Assembly: GCA_001603685.1 (NCBI GenBank)
Contig: LUZO01000075.1
Span: 1 to 9,590 of the forward strand
Direction: 5' to 3'
Origin: Bacteroidales bacterium Bact_23
GTDB lineage: Bacteria > Bacteroidota > Bacteroidia > Bacteroidales > Lentimicrobiaceae
Length of the DNA: 9,590 bases
How positions within the stretch are numbered: position 1 is the first letter of the stretch; each line of letters begins with the position of its first letter. Position numbers and translations under genes: made by a program. This document shows positions 1 through 6,133 of the stretch, in pieces. Below the pieces are notes generated by a model that was given only the letters and a program-made list of their open reading frames with translations, did not search any database and was not told the origin of the DNA.

Positions 1-51
1 ACTTGTACTATTATAATATGGTATAACCCTGTTGATGTATTGTTTGTTTTG

Positions 52-59
52 CAAAATTA
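52..59 (-). promoter_or_regulatory. Possible -7 promoter box reading leftward
   Basis: On the - strand this reads TAATTTTG, a perfect match to the Bacteroidota -7 consensus TAnnTTTG. It could drive a - strand gene lying left of the window. No TTG is seen at the usual -33 distance, and the region is AT-rich, so a chance match is possible. It overlaps the 10-base palindrome TTTTGCAAAA at 47-56. Confidence 0.25.
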
Positions 60-97
60 TCCCATTTTAAACCACCGGAAAGATTTTTTTTTAAATA

Positions 98-130
98 TTT
101 GTTAAATTATAAATTTCTTGCTTACCTTTG
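98..130 (+). promoter_or_regulatory. Promoter of tRNA-Phe
   Basis: TTTG at 98-101 and TACCTTTG at 123-130 are separated by 21 bases. This matches the Bacteroidota sigma-ABfr promoter layout (TTTG, 19-21 bases, TAnnTTTG). Transcription would begin near 135-138, just ahead of the mature tRNA start at 145. It is the best complete promoter in the window because both boxes and the spacing fit. Confidence 0.75.
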
Positions 131-144
131 CAGCCTCAAAACGG

Positions 145-217
<73 letters not shown>

Positions 218-221
218 CCGC

Positions 222-251
222 AAAAAACCGGCTCAGGCCGGTTTTTTTTTA
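222..251 (+). terminator. Intrinsic terminator of tRNA-Phe
   Basis: The stem AAAAAACCGGC (222-232) pairs with GCCGGTTTTTT (237-247) around the loop TCAG, and the T-run continues to 250. It begins four bases after the mature tRNA end, so it should stop transcription before the convergent atpC. Confidence 0.9.
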
Positions 252-320
252 TTTCCGGTTTTTTCTCCATTCCGGCATTTCAATAGTTTCCCTAAACAAA
301 GAGTACCCCGCACAGGACAA

Positions 321-359
321 AATAAAAAACCTGATACGCCGGTTAAAGCATATCAGGTT
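321..359 (-). terminator. Intrinsic terminator of atpD-atpC
   Basis: On the - strand AACCTGATA (359-351) pairs with TATCAGGTT (336-328) around a 14-base loop. The following bases are T-rich (TTTTATT after the stem). It lies about 40 bases past the atpC stop and closes the two-gene unit. The stem has only three G-C pairs, so it is weaker than the tRNA terminator it faces. Confidence 0.8.
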
Positions 360-398
360 ATCTCTTCCGTAGCAACGAATCAGCTCAGCTACTTATCT

Positions 399-635
399 CT
401 AATCGGCCAGAATCAGAATTTTATTGTTCAGTACCTGAAGAGTGCCCCCTTCGATATCGAGATAACTGACGTTTTTGTCGGGATCAATCATTTTGATTTT
501 CCCCTTTTTCAGACTTGCAATCATGGGTGCATGATTGTGCAGAATCTCAAAAGATCCCGTTTTTCCGGGCAGTTGTACCAGGCTGACTTCGCCTTTGAAA
601 ATGGTTTTTTCAGAAGTTATTATCTCAAGGTCCAT
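399..635 (-). CDS. atpC: F1Fo ATP synthase epsilon subunit, short form
   Basis: Encodes 78 residues of the epsilon subunit, which sits on the central stalk of F1 with gamma and contacts the Fo c-ring at the inner face of the cytoplasmic membrane. The sequence is the N-terminal beta-sandwich domain only: the family signature GSFEILHNHAPMIASL is at residues 27-42, and the closing strand GGTLQVLNNKILILAD ends the protein. The C-terminal helical hairpin, which in longer (about 130-140 residue) epsilon subunits inhibits ATP hydrolysis, is absent. As far as I recall, short forms are normal in Bacteroidota and Chlorobi, so this is not read as a truncation: the ORF ends in TAG with no leftover helix-coding sequence recognised before the terminator. 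It follows atpD by 27 bases and is surely cotranscribed. There is no strong Shine-Dalgarno, only GAAGAAG upstream. Confidence 0.95.
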   Translation of the reverse strand: MDLEIITSEKTIFKGEVSLVQLPGKTGSFEILHNHAPMIASLKKGKIKMIDPDKNVSYLDIEGGTLQVLNNKILILAD

Positions 636-662
636 TGTCTGTATGCTTCTTCCGTCAGCCGG

Positions 663-2168
663 TTATTTGGCTTCCATCAATTTCTTTCCTTTTTCTATGG
701 CTTCTTCAATGGTTCCCACCATGTTGAATGCAGCTTCCGGATATTCATCCATATCGCCATCCAGAATCATCTTAAATCCTTTGATGGTATCTTCAATGGC
801 CACAAAAGTTCCGGGGATTCCGGTGAACTGTGTAGCCACATGGAACGGCTGCGAAAGGAAGCGCTGTACTCGGCGGGCACGCGAAACCACCAGTTTGTCT
901 TCATCGGACAACTCGTCCATTCCAAGAATGGCAATGATGTCCTGCAGTTCCTTGTAGCGCTGCAGTATTTCCTTAACCCGGAGAGCAGTGTTGTAATGCT
1001 CTTCACCGACTACTTCGGGCGAAAGGATTCGCGATGTTGAGTCGAGCGGGTCAACGGCCGGATAGATTCCGAGCTCGGAGATCTTACGGCTGAGAACGGT
1101 TGTTGCGTCGAGGTGGGCAAAGGTAGTTGCCGGAGCCGGGTCAGTCAGGTCGTCGGCAGGTACATAAACCGCCTGAACCGAGGTGATTGAACCGCGTTTA
1201 GTTGAGGTAATGCGCTCCTGCATGATACCCATTTCGGTAGCCAATGTAGGCTGATAACCTACTGCCGACGGCATACGGCCCAGCAGCGCCGATACTTCGG
1301 AACCGGCCTGGGTGAAACGGAAGATATTATCAACAAAGAACAGGATATCGCGTCCTCCGGTTTTTTCATCGCCATCGCGGAAATATTCGGCCATGGTAAG
1401 GCCCGACAGCGCGACCCTTGCGCGGGCTCCGGGGGGCTCGTTCATCTGTCCGAACACCAGAGTAGCCTGCGATTTCAGAAGCTCCTCGCGGTCAACCTTG
1501 CTCAGATCCCAGCCGCCTTTTTCCATATCTTTAAGGAACTCTTCGCCATAACGGATAACGCCCGATTCAATCATTTCGCGGAGCAGGTCGTTCCCCTCGC
1601 GGGTGCGCTCACCAACGCCCGAGAATACCGATAGTCCGGAATACCGCTTGGCAATGTTGTTGATCAGCTCCATGATGATTACCGTTTTTCCCACACCGGC
1701 ACCGCCAAACAGGCCGATCTTACCGCCCTTGGCGTAAGGCTCAATCAGGTCGATAACCTTGATTCCCGTGTAAAGCACTTCCTGCTGGGTGGTCAGGTTT
1801 TCGAAACTGGGCGGTTCGCGGTGAATGGGGTATGCTCCTTCGGCAGAAACTTTACCCAGCCCGTCGATGGGGGCTCCGATAACATTGAAAAGGCGGCCTT
1901 TAACATCATCGCCTGTTGGCATGGAGATGGGCTGCCCTTTCGCAACCACCTTCAGCCCCCTGTACAACCCGTCGGTTGAGTCCATCGCAATTGCTCTGAT
2001 GGTGCTCTCACCGATGGCCTGCTGACATTCGAGCACAATGGTGTGCCCCTCGTCGTTGGTTACCTCAAGTGCATCGTAAATATTCGGCAATACTGATTTC
2101 TGATCAAATGCAACATCCACTACGGGACCTATAATCTGTGATATTCTGCCAGTTGCGTTTTCGGCCAT
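663..2168 (-). CDS. atpD: F1Fo ATP synthase beta subunit (catalytic)
   Basis: Encodes 501 residues of the catalytic beta subunit, which makes or hydrolyses ATP in the cytoplasmic F1 head. Visible motifs: P-loop GGAGVGKT at 155-162; catalytic Glu187 in GERTREGNDL; Walker B LFFVD at 276-280; the family stretch PAPATTFAHLDATTVLSR at 344-361; and the DELSDED version of the DELSEED lever at 418-424. It is about 40 residues longer than the E. coli protein. Most of the excess is a charged insert at about 206-234, between the helix after Glu187 and the conserved QMNEPPG. I recall this insert as normal for Bacteroidota. The start MAENATGRISQIIGP fits the family, with a -7 box about 32 bases upstream. 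Only atpC follows; genes for alpha, gamma, delta and Fo subunits are not in the window, so the ATP synthase genes are split between loci. Confidence 0.98.
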   Translation of the reverse strand: MAENATGRISQIIGPVVDVAFDQKSVLPNIYDALEVTNDEGHTIVLECQQAIGESTIRAIAMDSTDGLYRGLKVVAKGQPISMPTGDDVKGRLFNVIGAPIDGLGKVSAEGAYPIHREPPSFENLTTQQEVLYTGIKVIDLIEPYAKGGKIGLFGGAGVGKTVIIMELINNIAKRYSGLSVFSGVGERTREGNDLLREMIESGVIRYGEEFLKDMEKGGWDLSKVDREELLKSQATLVFGQMNEPPGARARVALSGLTMAEYFRDGDEKTGGRDILFFVDNIFRFTQAGSEVSALLGRMPSAVGYQPTLATEMGIMQERITSTKRGSITSVQAVYVPADDLTDPAPATTFAHLDATTVLSRKISELGIYPAVDPLDSTSRILSPEVVGEEHYNTALRVKEILQRYKELQDIIAILGMDELSDEDKLVVSRARRVQRFLSQPFHVATQFTGIPGTFVAIEDTIKGFKMILDGDMDEYPEAAFNMVGTIEEAIEKGKKLMEAK

Positions 2169-2199
2169 GACTCTGAATTATTGTATGATTGAAAGCGAG

Positions 2200-2207
2200 C
2201 AAATTTA
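2200..2207 (-). promoter_or_regulatory. -7 box of the atpD-atpC promoter
   Basis: The - strand reads TAAATTTG, a perfect TAnnTTTG. It would start transcription near 2193, leaving a leader of about 25 bases before the atpD ATG. The only upstream TTG on this strand (2225-2223) is 15 bases away, closer than the usual 19-21, so the -33 element is weak or absent. Confidence 0.5.
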
Positions 2208-2360
2208 ACAAACATTACCATGCAATGGATATTTAGTTGAAAATTATTATGCCCGGAATCCTGAGTGAGCCATATAGGTTTCTGAAAAACAATAAAATAC
2301 GGAGATTCAGGCTTCTGAAACCAATGATTAATTGTGCTTTGTATGAAAATTAATACAGGG

Positions 2361-2413
2361 CCGGGATGAAAAATAACGGGTATCCCGCCCCTGATGCGGG
2401 TTTCATCAGCCGG
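2361..2413. repeat. Nested inverted repeat in the atpD/dipeptidase spacer
   Basis: The outer arms CCGGGATGAAA (2361-2371) and TTTCATC-AG-CCGG (2401-2413) pair over 11 positions with a two-base bulge. Inside, CCCGC (2384-2388) pairs with GCGGG (2396-2400). An alternative small hairpin CGGG-TAT-CCCG (2377-2387) competes with the inner one. No T-run follows on either strand, so it is not a canonical terminator. It is upstream of the likely dipeptidase start site, so it may lie outside the transcript. Confidence 0.5.
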
Positions 2414-2424
2414 AGCTGGAAAAA

Positions 2425-2463
2425 CCGGCCCGGAAGAAAAATGAAATATACTTTTCAGGCCGG
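2425..2463. repeat. Inverted repeat CCGGCC/GGCCGG
   Basis: CCGGCC (2425-2430) and GGCCGG (2458-2463) are exact inverse copies 27 bases apart. The interior holds a partly pairing A-rich and T-rich stretch (GAAAA near 2436 and TTTTC at 2452-2456). It directly precedes the weak dipeptidase promoter boxes. It could be a binding site or the end of an older transcript; its function is unknown. Confidence 0.4.
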
Positions 2464-2474
2464 GGAGGCGTTTC

Positions 2475-2490
2475 TATTTTTTGTATTTTG
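2475..2490 (+). promoter_or_regulatory. Possible promoter of the dipeptidase gene
   Basis: Two imperfect -7 boxes overlap here: TATTTTTTG (2475-2483, one base too long between TA and TTTG) and TATTTTG (2484-2490, one T short). No TTTG is found at the -33 distance. The call rests on position, as this is the best candidate in the 395-base spacer on this strand. Confidence 0.3.
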
Positions 2491-2512
2491 GCCGCCCCGT
2501 CGGCCGGTTTAG

Positions 2513-2542
2513 TCCGGCAAAACGGATTCCGGTAAAACGAAG
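2513..2542 (+). repeat. 15-base near-perfect tandem repeat
   Basis: TCCGGCAAAACGGAT (2513-2527) is followed directly by TCCGGTAAAACGAAG (2528-2542). The two units share TCCGG and AAAACG at the same offsets. It lies in the probable leader of the dipeptidase transcript, about 20 bases before the start codon. Confidence 0.6.
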
Positions 2543-2563
2543 TCTTTTTAAAAAATTCATATT

Positions 2564-4231
2564 ATGCGTAAACTCAGTTTGTTAGCTCTTCTGGTAATGA
2601 CCGGAATGCTCTTTTCATTTCCTGCTATTGCCTGTACCAACTTCCTGATTACCAAAGGTGCCAGCACCGACGGTTCAACCATGATTACCTATTCCGCCGA
2701 CTCGCATGAGCTGTACGGCGAACTCTATTTCAGGCCGGCAGCCGATTATCCCGAAGGTACCATGCTTGAGGTTTATGATTGGGATTCGGGCAGGTATCTT
2801 GGAAAAATCAAGCAGGCACGGCACACCTATTCTGTAGTCGGAAACATGAATGAGCATCAGCTTGCCATAGGCGAAACCACTTTCGGCGGGTTGCCCGAAC
2901 TGGTTGATACAACCGGAATTATGGATTATGGCAGCCTGATATACATTACCCTTCAGCGGGCAAAAACTGCCCGGGAGGCGATTAATGTACTCACCGGCCT
3001 GGTTGCGGAATATGGTTATTTCAGCTCGGGCGAGTCATTCTCGATTGCCGACCCCAACGAAGTGTGGATTCTTGAACTTATCGGCAAGGGATCGCCCCTG
3101 GCGGTAAAAGATAAAAGGGGCCGCGCCCGCACCGTTCATAACAAAGGCGCCGTGTGGGTAGCCATGCGCATCCCCGACGGCTATATTTCAGGTCATGCCA
3201 ACCAGGCACGCATCACCACCTTCCCGCTGAACGACCCCGAAAACTGCATCTATTCACCGGATGTAATCAGTTTTGCCCGTGAAAAAGGATACTTCACCGG
3301 CGCCGATAAGGATTTCAGCTTCTCCGATATCTACGCTCCCATGGATTTTGGTGCTGCCCGCTTCTGCGAAGCCAGGGTATGGGCAGGATTCAACAGGGTT
3401 AGTAGCGGAATGGAGAAATACACCGAATATGCCAAGGGCCACGACCTGAAAAACCGTATGCCTCTGTGGGTGAAACCCGATAAGAAGCTGAGTGTACAGG
3501 ATGTGATGGGCATGATGCGCGACTATTATCAGGGAACCGAACTCGATATGACCAAGGACATCGGCGCCGGCCCGTTCAAATCAATTGTTCGCTGGAGGCC
3601 GATGACCTGGAAAGTGGATGGAAAAACCTACCTGCACGAAAGAGCCATCTCTACCCAACAGACCGGTTTCTCATTCGTATCACAATCGCGCTCATGGCTG
3701 CCCGATCCGGTTGGCGGTATCCTGTGGTTTGGCGTTGACGATACCTACAGCACCGTATATGTACCCATGTATTGCGGAATCAACGCCGTTCCCGAAACCT
3801 TTGCCGTTGGAAACGGAACCATGATGGATTTCTCCGACAATGCCGCATTCTGGGTGTTCAATCAGGTGTCGAACCTTGCTTACACCCGCTACAGCGATAT
3901 GATCGTCGATATTCAGAAAGTGCAGTCGGCGCTGGAAAACAAGTTTGTGGCCTACACCAATGTTGTGGATAAAGCAGCTGTGGAACTCTACAAAAACAAT
4001 CCGGCAAAAGCCCGTGAGTTCCTTACCGAATATTCATCAAATCAGGGCAACAGCACCGTTATGCGCTGGAAAGAGCTCTACCGCCAGCTTTTTGTTAAGT
4101 ACCTCGACGGAAACATCAAAACCAGAAAGGGCGGCAACGGCGATATCGACCTGAAATTTGGCGGATATGACGATGCCTATTACCGGATGATCATCGAAGC
4201 AACCGGCGATAAATTCAAATACGGAGAATAA
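2564..4231 (+). CDS. Exported C69-family dipeptidase (Ntn hydrolase)
   Basis: Encodes 555 residues related to peptidase family C69 (PepD-type dipeptidases), which cleave short peptides with an N-terminal nucleophile cysteine. Residues 1-23 form a clear signal peptide: MRK, then a hydrophobic core, ending PAIA. Cys24 follows immediately, in CTNFLITKGASTDGST, the expected family start with the nucleophile as first mature residue. Signal peptidase cleavage after AIA would therefore both export the protein and expose the active-site amine. A lipoprotein reading is less likely, as the -3 residue is Ala rather than Leu. The catalytic domain fills the remaining length, which is near the usual size, with no truncation. 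It probably works in the periplasm or outside, feeding peptide uptake. It is a single-gene unit: a spacer precedes it and a strong terminator follows. There is no Shine-Dalgarno; an A-rich stretch precedes the ATG. The exact substrate cannot be told. Confidence 0.88.
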   Translation: MRKLSLLALLVMTGMLFSFPAIACTNFLITKGASTDGSTMITYSADSHELYGELYFRPAADYPEGTMLEVYDWDSGRYLGKIKQARHTYSVVGNMNEHQLAIGETTFGGLPELVDTTGIMDYGSLIYITLQRAKTAREAINVLTGLVAEYGYFSSGESFSIADPNEVWILELIGKGSPLAVKDKRGRARTVHNKGAVWVAMRIPDGYISGHANQARITTFPLNDPENCIYSPDVISFAREKGYFTGADKDFSFSDIYAPMDFGAARFCEARVWAGFNRVSSGMEKYTEYAKGHDLKNRMPLWVKPDKKLSVQDVMGMMRDYYQGTELDMTKDIGAGPFKSIVRWRPMTWKVDGKTYLHERAISTQQTGFSFVSQSRSWLPDPVGGILWFGVDDTYSTVYVPMYCGINAVPETFAVGNGTMMDFSDNAAFWVFNQVSNLAYTRYSDMIVDIQKVQSALENKFVAYTNVVDKAAVELYKNNPAKAREFLTEYSSNQGNSTVMRWKELYRQLFVKYLDGNIKTRKGGNGDIDLKFGGYDDAYYRMIIEATGDKFKYGE

Positions 4232-4263
4232 GGCTACCGGAATCCGGGTTAACCGACCTGTTC

Positions 4264-4300
4264 AAAAAGGGATATTTCCATTACGGATTTATCCCTTTTT
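4264..4300. terminator. Strong terminator after the dipeptidase gene
   Basis: AAAAAGGGATA (4264-4274) pairs perfectly with TATCCCTTTTT (4290-4300), and an inner TCC/GGA pair in the loop may extend it. It starts 33 bases past the dipeptidase stop. The A-run and T-run make it symmetric, so it could also work leftward, but no - strand gene is seen to use it. Confidence 0.85.
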
Positions 4301-4312
4301 GCTTTGCGCCCC

Positions 4313-4332
4313 CTTCAGACAGCTTCAGACAG
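4313..4332 (+). repeat. Tandem 10-base duplication
   Basis: CTTCAGACAG occurs twice back to back (4313-4322 and 4323-4332) in the spacer between the dipeptidase terminator and the next promoter. It looks like a small slippage duplication with no evident role. Confidence 0.6.
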
Positions 4333-4381
4333 ATATTCGCGCAAGTGTTAAAATAAAATGGATGGTATCACATAAAAGCTA

Positions 4382-4389
4382 TAATTTTG
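4382..4389 (+). promoter_or_regulatory. -7 box for the coiled-coil protein gene
   Basis: TAATTTTG is a perfect TAnnTTTG, 46 bases upstream of the ATG at 4436. No clear TTG is found 19-21 bases before it. The position, after the previous terminator and ahead of an isolated gene, supports it. Confidence 0.5.
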
Positions 4390-4435
4390 CAGCCGATTCT
4401 GCGTTGTAATGTAAATCAATAGTAACAATAAAGAG

Positions 4436-5344
4436 ATGACTGATATAAATGTTGGAACAAACCGCCGGAACAGTCTGATGATCATTGTTGTCGTACTGCT
4501 TGCTGCTCTGGCTTTGTTAACCTGGCTCTATCTTTCAACGCGTTCGCGTCTGAGCGGACTGCTCGAAGAAAAGGAGAAGCAGCGTGTTGAACTTCAGCAC
4601 GAACTGGATTCGCTGATTACAGAACACAACAACATCAAGCTGGAATATGGCGCTTTTTCAGATTCACTGGCGGCAAAGGACAGCATTATTCAGGCTAATG
4701 CAATTGAAATCAGGAAGTTGCTTGATACTCAGTATGAATATTACAAGGCAAGAAAGAAGCTTGATCGCCTGCGTACCATTTCACAGGGTTATCTGAAACA
4801 GATTGACTCACTCTATACCGTTAACCGTGAACTGATGGCCGAAAACGAGCAGATCCGGTCGAGTTACCAGAAGGAGCAGCAGAAAAGCAGCTCGCTGCAA
4901 AAGGACAAGGAGGCACTCACCGAAAAGGTAACCATGGCTGCCGTGCTGAAAGCCTATAAAATTACCGCTACCGGTGTTCGCGGCAGCGGCGACAAGGAGC
5001 GCAGCACCGATAAGGCAAAACGGGTCGAGAAAATTAAAGTTTGCTATACCCTGGGCGAAAACCCGCTGCTGTCAGCCGGTGCAAAAAACATATATATCCG
5101 CGTTGCCCGCCCCGATAAACTTATCCTCACAAAAGGCAAAGGCGACGACTACTCGTTCAGCTACAAGGGCGAAATCCTGCAATATACCATGCTCGAAACC
5201 GTAAACTATCAGAATCAGGCAATTGACATCTGCTCATACTGGATCAACCGATCCACCAAAGAGAGCCTGCCTGCCGGAGTTTACATCGTAAGTGTTTATG
5301 CCGATGACTTCGAAATCGGGCAGACCTCATTCGAGCTGAAATAG
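4436..5344 (+). CDS. Membrane-anchored coiled-coil protein of unknown function
   Basis: Encodes 302 residues. I cannot give it a named function, although the architecture resembles uncharacterised proteins I associate with Bacteroidota. A short polar head with Arg-Arg at 10-11 precedes one transmembrane helix at about 14-34; the positive residues suggest the head is cytoplasmic and the rest periplasmic. Residues about 38-168 are rich in Glu, Lys, Gln and Leu and should form a long coiled coil. After a basic linker (about 180-198), residues about 199-302 form a compact, probably beta-rich domain. It has VEKIKVCYTL, KNIYIRVARPD, IDICSYW and a closing ADDFEIGQTSFELK. Its two cysteines, 203 and 266, could form a disulfide. 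Coiled-coil proteins like this are easily misnamed as SMC-like; there are no ATPase motifs, so that label should be avoided. It is a single-gene unit with its own promoter box and a strong terminator. Confidence 0.9.
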   Translation: MTDINVGTNRRNSLMIIVVVLLAALALLTWLYLSTRSRLSGLLEEKEKQRVELQHELDSLITEHNNIKLEYGAFSDSLAAKDSIIQANAIEIRKLLDTQYEYYKARKKLDRLRTISQGYLKQIDSLYTVNRELMAENEQIRSSYQKEQQKSSSLQKDKEALTEKVTMAAVLKAYKITATGVRGSGDKERSTDKAKRVEKIKVCYTLGENPLLSAGAKNIYIRVARPDKLILTKGKGDDYSFSYKGEILQYTMLETVNYQNQAIDICSYWINRSTKESLPAGVYIVSVYADDFEIGQTSFELK

Positions 5345-5365
5345 AAATTAAGGAAATAATCTGCG

Positions 5366-5397
5366 AAAACAGCCGGAATCAACCGGCTGTTTTTTTT
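5366..5397 (+). terminator. Terminator after the coiled-coil protein gene
   Basis: AAAACAGCCGG (5366-5376) pairs perfectly with CCGGCTGTTTT (5383-5393) around the loop AATCAA, and the T-run reaches 5397. It begins 22 bases after the stop codon. Confidence 0.92.
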
Positions 5398-5496
5398 GTA
5401 ACCGGATGCGTGCTGTGCCGGTGCCTGATCTCCTTCCGGTTGAGAAATTATATGTTTCTGCAATAAAAATATGTCTTATGCTGTTATATAAATAGG

Positions 5497-5504
5497 TACA
5501 TTTG
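5497..5504 (+). promoter_or_regulatory. -7 box for the methyltransferase gene
   Basis: TACATTTG is a perfect TAnnTTTG, 31 bases ahead of the ATG at 5535. The preceding 40 bases are AT-rich, but no exact TTTG lies at -33. Confidence 0.55.
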
Positions 5505-5534
5505 ACCCTGAATTAATTAACCTCAAACCAACCG

Positions 5535-5999
5535 ATGTTCAATACCACCCGGATGGGCTTACGGAAATCGCTGCTGGCCTGGATGCTGGTGTTTATGCAG
5601 TTTGTGCTGATCGGGCTTATTGTGCTGACCAGCCCGCTGTTCAGCCTGAAGCTGTGGGTCATCTGCTCAATCATGCTGGGTATAGCCCTCGGCCTATATT
5701 CTATTTATACCATCCGCATCGGCAATTTCAACATTACTCCTGATGTAAGTCCGCACGGACAAATGGTAGCCAGCGGGCCGTACAGGATTTTGCGACATCC
5801 CATGTACACCGCCATCCTCATTACCATCTGGCCGATGGTTGCCGGGCATTTCAGTTATCTCAGGCTGGCGTTTGCCATACTGCTCACACTGGTGCTGATC
5901 GTGAAACTGCACATTGAAGAGGGTTATCTGAAAAAAGCGTTTATCCCTTACATGGAATATACCCGGAATACCTACAAACTGATTCCGTTTATCTGGTAG
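5535..5999 (+). CDS. Small membrane methyltransferase, ICMT/PEMT type
   Basis: Encodes 154 residues of an integral membrane protein with about four hydrophobic segments (about 13-33, 38-59, 90-106 and 108-125). The C-terminal half carries the signature of the isoprenylcysteine carboxyl methyltransferase / phospholipid methyltransferase superfamily: GPYRILRHPMY at 81-91, then the pair Glu128-Glu129 and a closing YTRNTYKLIPF. In studied members the RHP...EE elements bind S-adenosylmethionine. Bacteria generally lack prenylated CAAX proteins, so the true substrate (a lipid, a small molecule or a protein) is unknown and the eukaryotic name should not be carried over. The length is typical of short bacterial members, so the protein looks complete. 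Met1 is used; Met7 (5553) is a possible alternative. The gene stands alone between its own promoter box and the convergent pheS, so context does not suggest a substrate. Confidence 0.82.
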   Translation: MFNTTRMGLRKSLLAWMLVFMQFVLIGLIVLTSPLFSLKLWVICSIMLGIALGLYSIYTIRIGNFNITPDVSPHGQMVASGPYRILRHPMYTAILITIWPMVAGHFSYLRLAFAILLTLVLIVKLHIEEGYLKKAFIPYMEYTRNTYKLIPFIW

Positions 6000-6048
6000 C
6001 CTTGCTTTCGAAAAATGCAATCGCGGCGGGAAAAACTGCAAAACAAAA

Positions 6049-6083
6049 GCGGCCGTTTTACACCGCACCGCTCCTGATTTTTT
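6049..6083 (+). terminator. Weak terminator candidate after the methyltransferase gene
   Basis: GCGG (6049-6052) can pair with CCGC (6063-6066), or with the second copy CCGC at 6068-6071. A T-run follows at 6078-6083. The stem is short and the T-run is several bases away, so the call is tentative. The block TTTTTTAAAAAA (6078-6089) would serve this strand and the opposing pheS terminator. Confidence 0.3.
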
Positions 6084-6121
6084 AAAAAACTATCTGAAAT
6101 GGGATGATCTCATCCCAATTC
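6084..6121 (-). terminator. Probable terminator of pheS
   Basis: On the - strand TGGGATG pairs with CATCCCA (6117-6111 and 6106-6100) around a four-base loop. GAA/TTC (6121-6119 and 6098-6096) extends it past an A-A mismatch. Six bases later comes TTTTTT (6089-6084). The stem is good but the T-run is further away than usual. It begins 13 bases after the pheS stop. Confidence 0.6.
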
Positions 6122-6133
6122 TTCAGGCATCAT

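Larger units (their letters stand above)
2169..2563. other. Divergent intergenic region, 395 bases
   Basis: This spacer lies between the starts of atpD and the dipeptidase gene. I see no convincing coding region in it. It holds the atpD promoter box (2200-2207), weak -7-like boxes for the dipeptidase (2475-2490), several CCGG-rich inverted repeats (2361-2413, 2425-2463, 2490-2505) and a 15-base near-repeat (2513-2541). The part nearest atpD is AT-rich; the part from about 2355 on is GC-rich and self-complementary. The dipeptidase transcript probably has a leader of some 70 bases. Confidence 0.7.

Noticed and set aside
4436..5344. SMC or chromosome segregation protein
   Set aside because: The resemblance is only coiled-coil composition. 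There is no P-loop, no signature motif and no hinge, and there is a membrane anchor.
5694..6068. - strand ORF of 124 codons
   Set aside because: It is antisense to the methyltransferase signature region (RHP...EE). No promoter or family features support it.
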